From NCBI GenBank assembly GCA_014871385.1, contig CM026428.1:4054624-4118623 (forward strand): DNA of 64,000 nucleotides, given 5' to 3'. Position numbers and translations under genes: made by a program. The DNA is from Ceratodon purpureus. Lineage: Eukaryota > Streptophyta > Bryopsida > Pseudoditrichales > Ditrichaceae. The notes beneath the pieces were generated by a model. It had not been told where the DNA came from and did no database searches. It saw only the letters and a program-made list of their open reading frames with translations. Shown here one piece after another: positions 60,175 through 64,000 of this stretch; within the stretch, counting starts at the first letter, position 1, and every line of letters begins with the position of its first letter.

Positions 60175-60340
60175 GAGTACCTGCACGACTTTAACAGGGA
60201 GAGGCTTCCCGCTAGGTCCGCGACCGTGCAAGTCAATGTACTTCTTGAGATCAGTATCCATGTACTCGAACACCAAGTAAAGCTTGGGCTTCTTGTTCTT
60301 CTCGACGTGCTCCACACACAGCAGCCTCCAGATCCAATGA
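60175..60340 (-). pseudogene. Captured CDKB (B-type cyclin-dependent kinase) exon fragment
   Basis: One exon-like segment encodes RLLCVEHVEKNKKPK, then LYLVFEYMDTDLKKYIDLHG, then PLPVKVVQ, followed by a splice donor CAG|GTACTC and intron-like sequence. This matches the plant-specific B-type CDKs just upstream of the catalytic loop. Homology begins abruptly at about 60338, and no other kinase exon is present, so this is a fragment and not a gene. The retained donor and intron show it came from genomic DNA. It lies between RNA gene copies 3 and 4 and, like the phototropin piece, inside transposon-rich sequence. Confidence 0.75.
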
Positions 60341-60398
60341 TATCCACTTCACAATTAACATCCAAACCCTCCTAAAAACCAGCGCACCCCAATGATAT

Positions 60399-60441
60399 CC
60401 CATACCGTTTGCATATGTATCTCTGGTCCGATATATATACC
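60399..60441 (+). promoter_or_regulatory. Plant-type Pol III promoter of RNA gene copy 4 (USE + TATA)
   Basis: ATCCCATACCG (60399-60409) matches the USE at 9 of 11 positions. TATATATA begins 24 bases later (60434-60441). Confidence 0.7.
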
Positions 60442-60471
60442 TTCGCGCGGATATATGTTTCCAGTTCACAG

Positions 60472-60591
60472 CCTGAAAGGGTTGGTGATTAGAGGCTCCG
60501 ATGGTTTGGGGCTGCCGTGGCAACCTCCGGGTGCTTGTGCCGGGCCCCAAACCACCCTCTAACACCCACCCCGCCACGCTAACTTTTTTGG
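60472..60591 (+). ncRNA. Structured Pol III RNA, copy 4 (best-formed copy)
   Basis: Starts near AGCCTGAAAGGG and ends in T6 (60586-60591), about 114-120 nt. The middle stem GGTG-A-TTAGAGG (60486-60497) pairs completely with CCTCTAACACC (60558-60568) apart from the bulged A. The upper stem GGTTTGGGGC (60505-60514) pairs perfectly with GCCCCAAACC (60546-60555). The ends AGC and GCT also pair. Relative to copies 1 and 2, several pairs changed on both sides, for example C-G to T-A in both stems, which argues for selection on the fold. Function unknown. Confidence 0.75.
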
Positions 60592-60611
60592 GATTTTTTC
60601 GTTTATTTCTT

Positions 60612-61335
60612 CTTTTATGAATGGCCATCTGCAAGTTAGCGGACCACTCTTAGGCCATGTATGAAAATCTGCAGAAGTGGGGTGCCTATCGTTATAATTG
60701 ATTGAAGAACTGATTCAATCTCACTTCCGCATACTTGTGTGCTTGTCCTCTGTATTTCAATCGTTTGTTCTTGCTTGTGTGACGATTGAACTGTAGATGA
60801 ACTAGTCTGCCGTATGTACTTGGAATTCATATGCTAATTGTGAAATAGTAGCACTAGTAGGATAGAATTGCCTAGAACAGAGCATATTTAAACTGAACCA
60901 ACACTAATTTTGGTGATATTCGCATGAAATAACCAGTTCCACCATTCATCATAATTTCACCGCATTTGCTTCAGAAGTCTGTAATATCACTCTAGAGGAA
61001 GCTTGCAGAATGACTACCGAAAAATACACTCTTTTACTTGAGAACAGGAACAATTAGTGGTAACCATTGAAAGATTAACAGACCCCGATGCATACAGTAA
61101 CACGAAGCTAAACAGATAATTACAACTAGACTCTGTCGATCGACACACACATACAAAAGACTCTGGAATGAGCACTCAATTCATTCCAAGTAGAGTTGTC
61201 ATTCAAAAATTAATCCAAAATAACTGTTCCACCAAAACTACTCTTCCCCTTCCAAATATTGTATCAACAAAACTCACACAGTGATCTAAAGAATTCAGGT
61301 AATAAGGGTCTTACAACACCCGTTGCTCCAGTCAC
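60612..61335. other. Intergenic DNA downstream of the RNA gene cluster, no supported gene
   Basis: Only short unsupported frames. It probably includes the 3' untranslated region of the minus-strand transposase gene to the right. Confidence 0.5.
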
Positions 61336-64000
61336 CTACTCGCCATCATCTGAGTCGCCAGAAGAGCTCTCCGAGTCCCCGCTATTCCCATCTTCAGAAT
61401 ATTCCTGTTCTGAATCTGAATCCAGATCCTCTTGTACTCGGCGACTCTCCAGAACTTCTTCGATATGCGATAAGGTACTGTCACTAAGCTGAAATACAGT
61501 TTCAGCTCCCTTCTGCTTGTATGGTGCTTGGGTCATAGTAAACTTACTTGCGCACACAAGATGGGAATAGACACGGGCAACTCCAGCTTCTCTCAGAAAG
61601 ACATACGAAGTCTTTCTTCTACCTCGCTGTCGGTAATAGTACCCCTCCAATATCTCATCTCCATCGTCAATCAACGTGTCCCAAGCGTCTCGTATAGATG
61701 GACCATGGTATACATGCATGGTCTTGGTGCATTGCAGCACATAGAACTCGGCACCATTGTCATCTAAGTTCTCTGGATCAGCAACTATAGCAAAGTGATC
61801 CCCTACCTCACACTCCGAAGCCAGTATATTCGTGCCCGTCTCAACTATCCAACTAGGGTCGGGATCCTCACTCTCTTGCACTGCATCGTTGCTCGATAGA
61901 GGGTGCAACGTCACTAACTCCCACGGATTTGCATGGGCAGCGTTTATACAAACTCCGGTGCCATGTCGAGCACACGCAGGGCAAAAGCACGAAAAGTCCC
62001 TACACTCCAGAAGCACATTGTTTGTGTGAGAAACAGACCTGATAGAGTGCATAGATCTACTTCCAGGAACCGTCTTGCATGCTAGTGGCTTATCTCGAGG
62101 AACATCTGTAAGACCAACTAAGTGGAAATGTCTGGAAACCTGTCGTCTAGCATTCGGGTAGGCTGCGTGAGGTAAGTTCATGTCGTCTCTCAAAAAGGAG
62201 ACCACATCCGCCGCATTCTGAAGTTTCACAGAATCCTCCTTAACCTGCTCCCTTCGAAGGGCTTGTTTCACACAAGCTCCGGCACCGTCGTGGGGACCCT
62301 TCCCGTGGCCGGATCCCCAGTAATTCCAGTCCAACTCGCACCCCGTGGGCAGCCTTTCACACGATGTTAGACTAGGATACCTGTAAAACAACACCAAGAT
62401 ACAGTTCTATGTCAGTATGTTGCATCTCTAACTTGCTAAAGAAGTTTTGAGATTAGCAGCACAAATATCCTAATAGCGCACCAAATCAACCAAGGCACAG
62501 AAACCCAAAAAATCAAAAATATTAAAAAAAAAGCACAGTAAAGAACGCTTACACTACTATAATCTCACTGTTCTCTGATTAATTCTACAGTGAACTTAAG
62601 ATCCAGAGAACGATATGACACACACATACGAAAGATACCGTATCAAATACAACACAGAAACAACACAGAAACAAAAATCATGATCTCGCCTAAACTACAT
62701 TTGAACTCACAGAGAACCAAAAATCATGCTTCATTAAACTGTTACCATAAAGTTTCTGCATCAATGGCAAATGGGAGTAGCAGCGCTATAGAAGTCGGAG
62801 TGGAGCTAACATGGCGTGCCACATTCGTATCCACTTTCCAGTTAACTATAATGGATCAACTAAAAAAAATGGAAAAATGGTTTGCCTCAGAAACTCCGCC
62901 TCTTAAGTTATTTTCTATCTCTGTTGTTCTACCAGCATTGTGAATCTCTTCTAGGATTCAATTCGAGGAGACAAGGAGTACAGCTTAGCTCAGCCTCATA
63001 AAGCAAACAGAACATTGAACTTTTTTAGCCATACAAGAACATAAAAAATAAAAATAAAACAGTGAATGCCCACTGGGCTACTGCATTTGTTATCGAGTAT
63101 GTTCCCCTTTCTCACAAATTCATGCAATGAAAACTTTCCTTTTAAGAAAACAATGCGTGACACATGCAGGTGTACTCTCGCGCTGTTCCAAGAAACAATA
63201 ATAATAAACAAAATCGAGGAAGATAAAATCAATCGTCATCTAATACCAACTATTCTACACTCAGCCCCTCCTTCACCTTTTGTAATATCCAATCCGCAGC
63301 TACTCAAAAACGTAGTGCAGAACCTTTTAATTAATCCAAATGAAATATCAAGACAAAAATGGAAAGTCCCGTGATATAAACAACTCACACGTTCCCAAGC
63401 CAGATATAAGTAACCATGAACCCGAGGTGATAGTACAAATTTCGAAATGGAAATATAAAACAGACATACCCTGGGCAACCAAGAGGAAAAGGACTTACTT
63501 AGCGACAAAAAAGAAAGCCTTTGCCCCCTTAAACTGGCTGGCACACCCGTCGCTCCACACAATGTGTCGAGTCGGGATCTTGTCTTCCTTGACCAATAAT
63601 GTCCAGTGCAGCATCAAACAGTGCTGCACATAAAGACTGTCATGAATCCGATCATCACTGATGTAGTAATGGTAATCCGTTTCCAACCTCTTCGAATGTG
63701 GGTCTTCTGGATCATGATTCTGGTTGACCCTGTAGGTGATATGCACCAAGATAGTACACTGGAAACTGAACCAGTGCTGGCTTTGTATCTCTGACTGTCC
63801 CTTGTAGCTGTAATTCTCTGCGAAGTCTATAAGGCTTAGAACTTCTCCCGCTTTCAAATCCTCGACTGACTGCCTGTACTTTGTATCTTGCCACCGTGCT
63901 ACAAATTGATGCCAGACGAACTGCTTCATCTTCGGTTTAGCGTAGTCCAGAAAAGCTTTCGGTATTGTGACCTTGTACTCAAGTCGAATGACCTGTTTGG
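61336..64000 (-). CDS. C-terminal half of a DDE-type transposase, runs off the right edge
   Basis: Two exons are visible: 64000-63499 (open at the window edge, in frame from IRLEYKVTIPK) and 62380-61336. They join in frame across a 1.1-kb intron (GCTAA|GTAAGT and TTTTACAG|GTATCC) to read FFFVAKYPSLTSCERL. Key sites are an acidic SLIDFAENYS, a second acidic VWSDGCASQFKG, and GSGHGKGPHDGAGACVK downstream. I recall this set from transposase-like proteins of several eukaryotes, with an RNase-H-like core; the superfamily name is not certain. The C-terminal region has a Cys/His cluster (CRDFSCFCPACARHGTGVC) and ends in a Ser/Asp/Glu tail. The left-hand gene at 43.0-45.2 kb looks like the N-terminal half of the same family. 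The intron lacks the AGTCC motif, so this is probably a different element. Confidence 0.7.

Noticed and set aside
56165-60591. Reading the four structured repeats as an ordinary tRNA-derived SINE family
   Set aside because: The bodies lack a convincing B box, each copy carries an external USE/TATA promoter at fixed spacing, and stems covary. A retroposed SINE would not copy an external promoter.
56165-60591. Identifying the repeats as U6, U3, 7SL, telomerase RNA or Y RNA
   Set aside because: None of the diagnostic sequences I know for these RNAs is present, and no CCCTAAA-type telomere template is seen.
1-64000. LTR retrotransposon or other virus-like element
   Set aside because: I found no long terminal direct repeats, primer-binding site, reverse transcriptase, integrase or capsid-like frames.

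Overview
The window looks like nuclear DNA of a land plant or a close streptophyte relative, probably an early-diverging lineage with a transposon-rich genome. The evidence is a Dof zinc-finger transcription factor, kinase-gene pieces that match phototropin and the plant-specific CDKB cell-cycle kinases, plant-type Pol III promoters (USE plus TATA), and a telomere-like CCCTAGA/CCCTATA array. I cannot name the species. Host genes are sparse: one clear full-length gene (Dof, 11.5-12.8 kb), one plausible small basic protein (32.6-32.9 kb), and two captured kinase-gene fragments.

Layout. From 1 to 10.3 kb the DNA is AT-rich and gene-poor, with a Tourist-like element (319-1392) and a TA-flanked inverted-repeat element (4555-5484). 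A GC-richer island (10.3-18.1 kb) holds the Dof gene. From 18164 to 28997 lies one 10.8 kb DNA transposon with terminal inverted repeats. It carries a spliced transposase-like gene (19.0-22.1 kb, +), a coiled-coil/RING-like gene (23.9-25.9 kb, +) and an unrecognised gene with a ubiquitin-like tail (27.1-28.2 kb, -). A short imperfect palindrome, TGCTGGCAGCA, is scattered across the whole element and only there. From 29 to 42.5 kb the DNA is AT-rich again, with small TIR elements, minisatellites, a possible SINE and the telomere-like array.

From 42.9 kb to the right edge is a second transposon-derived territory. It has the N-terminal half of a transposase (+, 43.0-45.2 kb), a phototropin kinase fragment between 29-bp direct repeats, two head-to-head RING genes (48.6-51.3 kb, - and 51.7-55.6 kb, +), a three-exon gene for a small zinc-motif protein (57.6-59.1 kb), a CDKB exon fragment, and the C-terminal half of a transposase of the same family (-, 61.3 kb to beyond the edge). 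Introns of the left transposase half and of both RING genes share a second dense motif, AGTCC/TCCGGA, which suggests they belong to one element.

Two observations stand out. First, four copies of an unidentified 110-150 nt RNA gene lie at 56.1-60.6 kb, each with a USE, a TATA box at fixed spacing and a T-run terminator. Their stems keep pairing through compensatory base changes. Second, two transposon systems each combine a transposase, a coiled-coil plus RING-like accessory protein and a private short DNA motif. This arrangement resembles the motif/anti-silencing-protein pairs known from VANDAL Mutator-like elements, but the proteins here look different. The functional link is inference.
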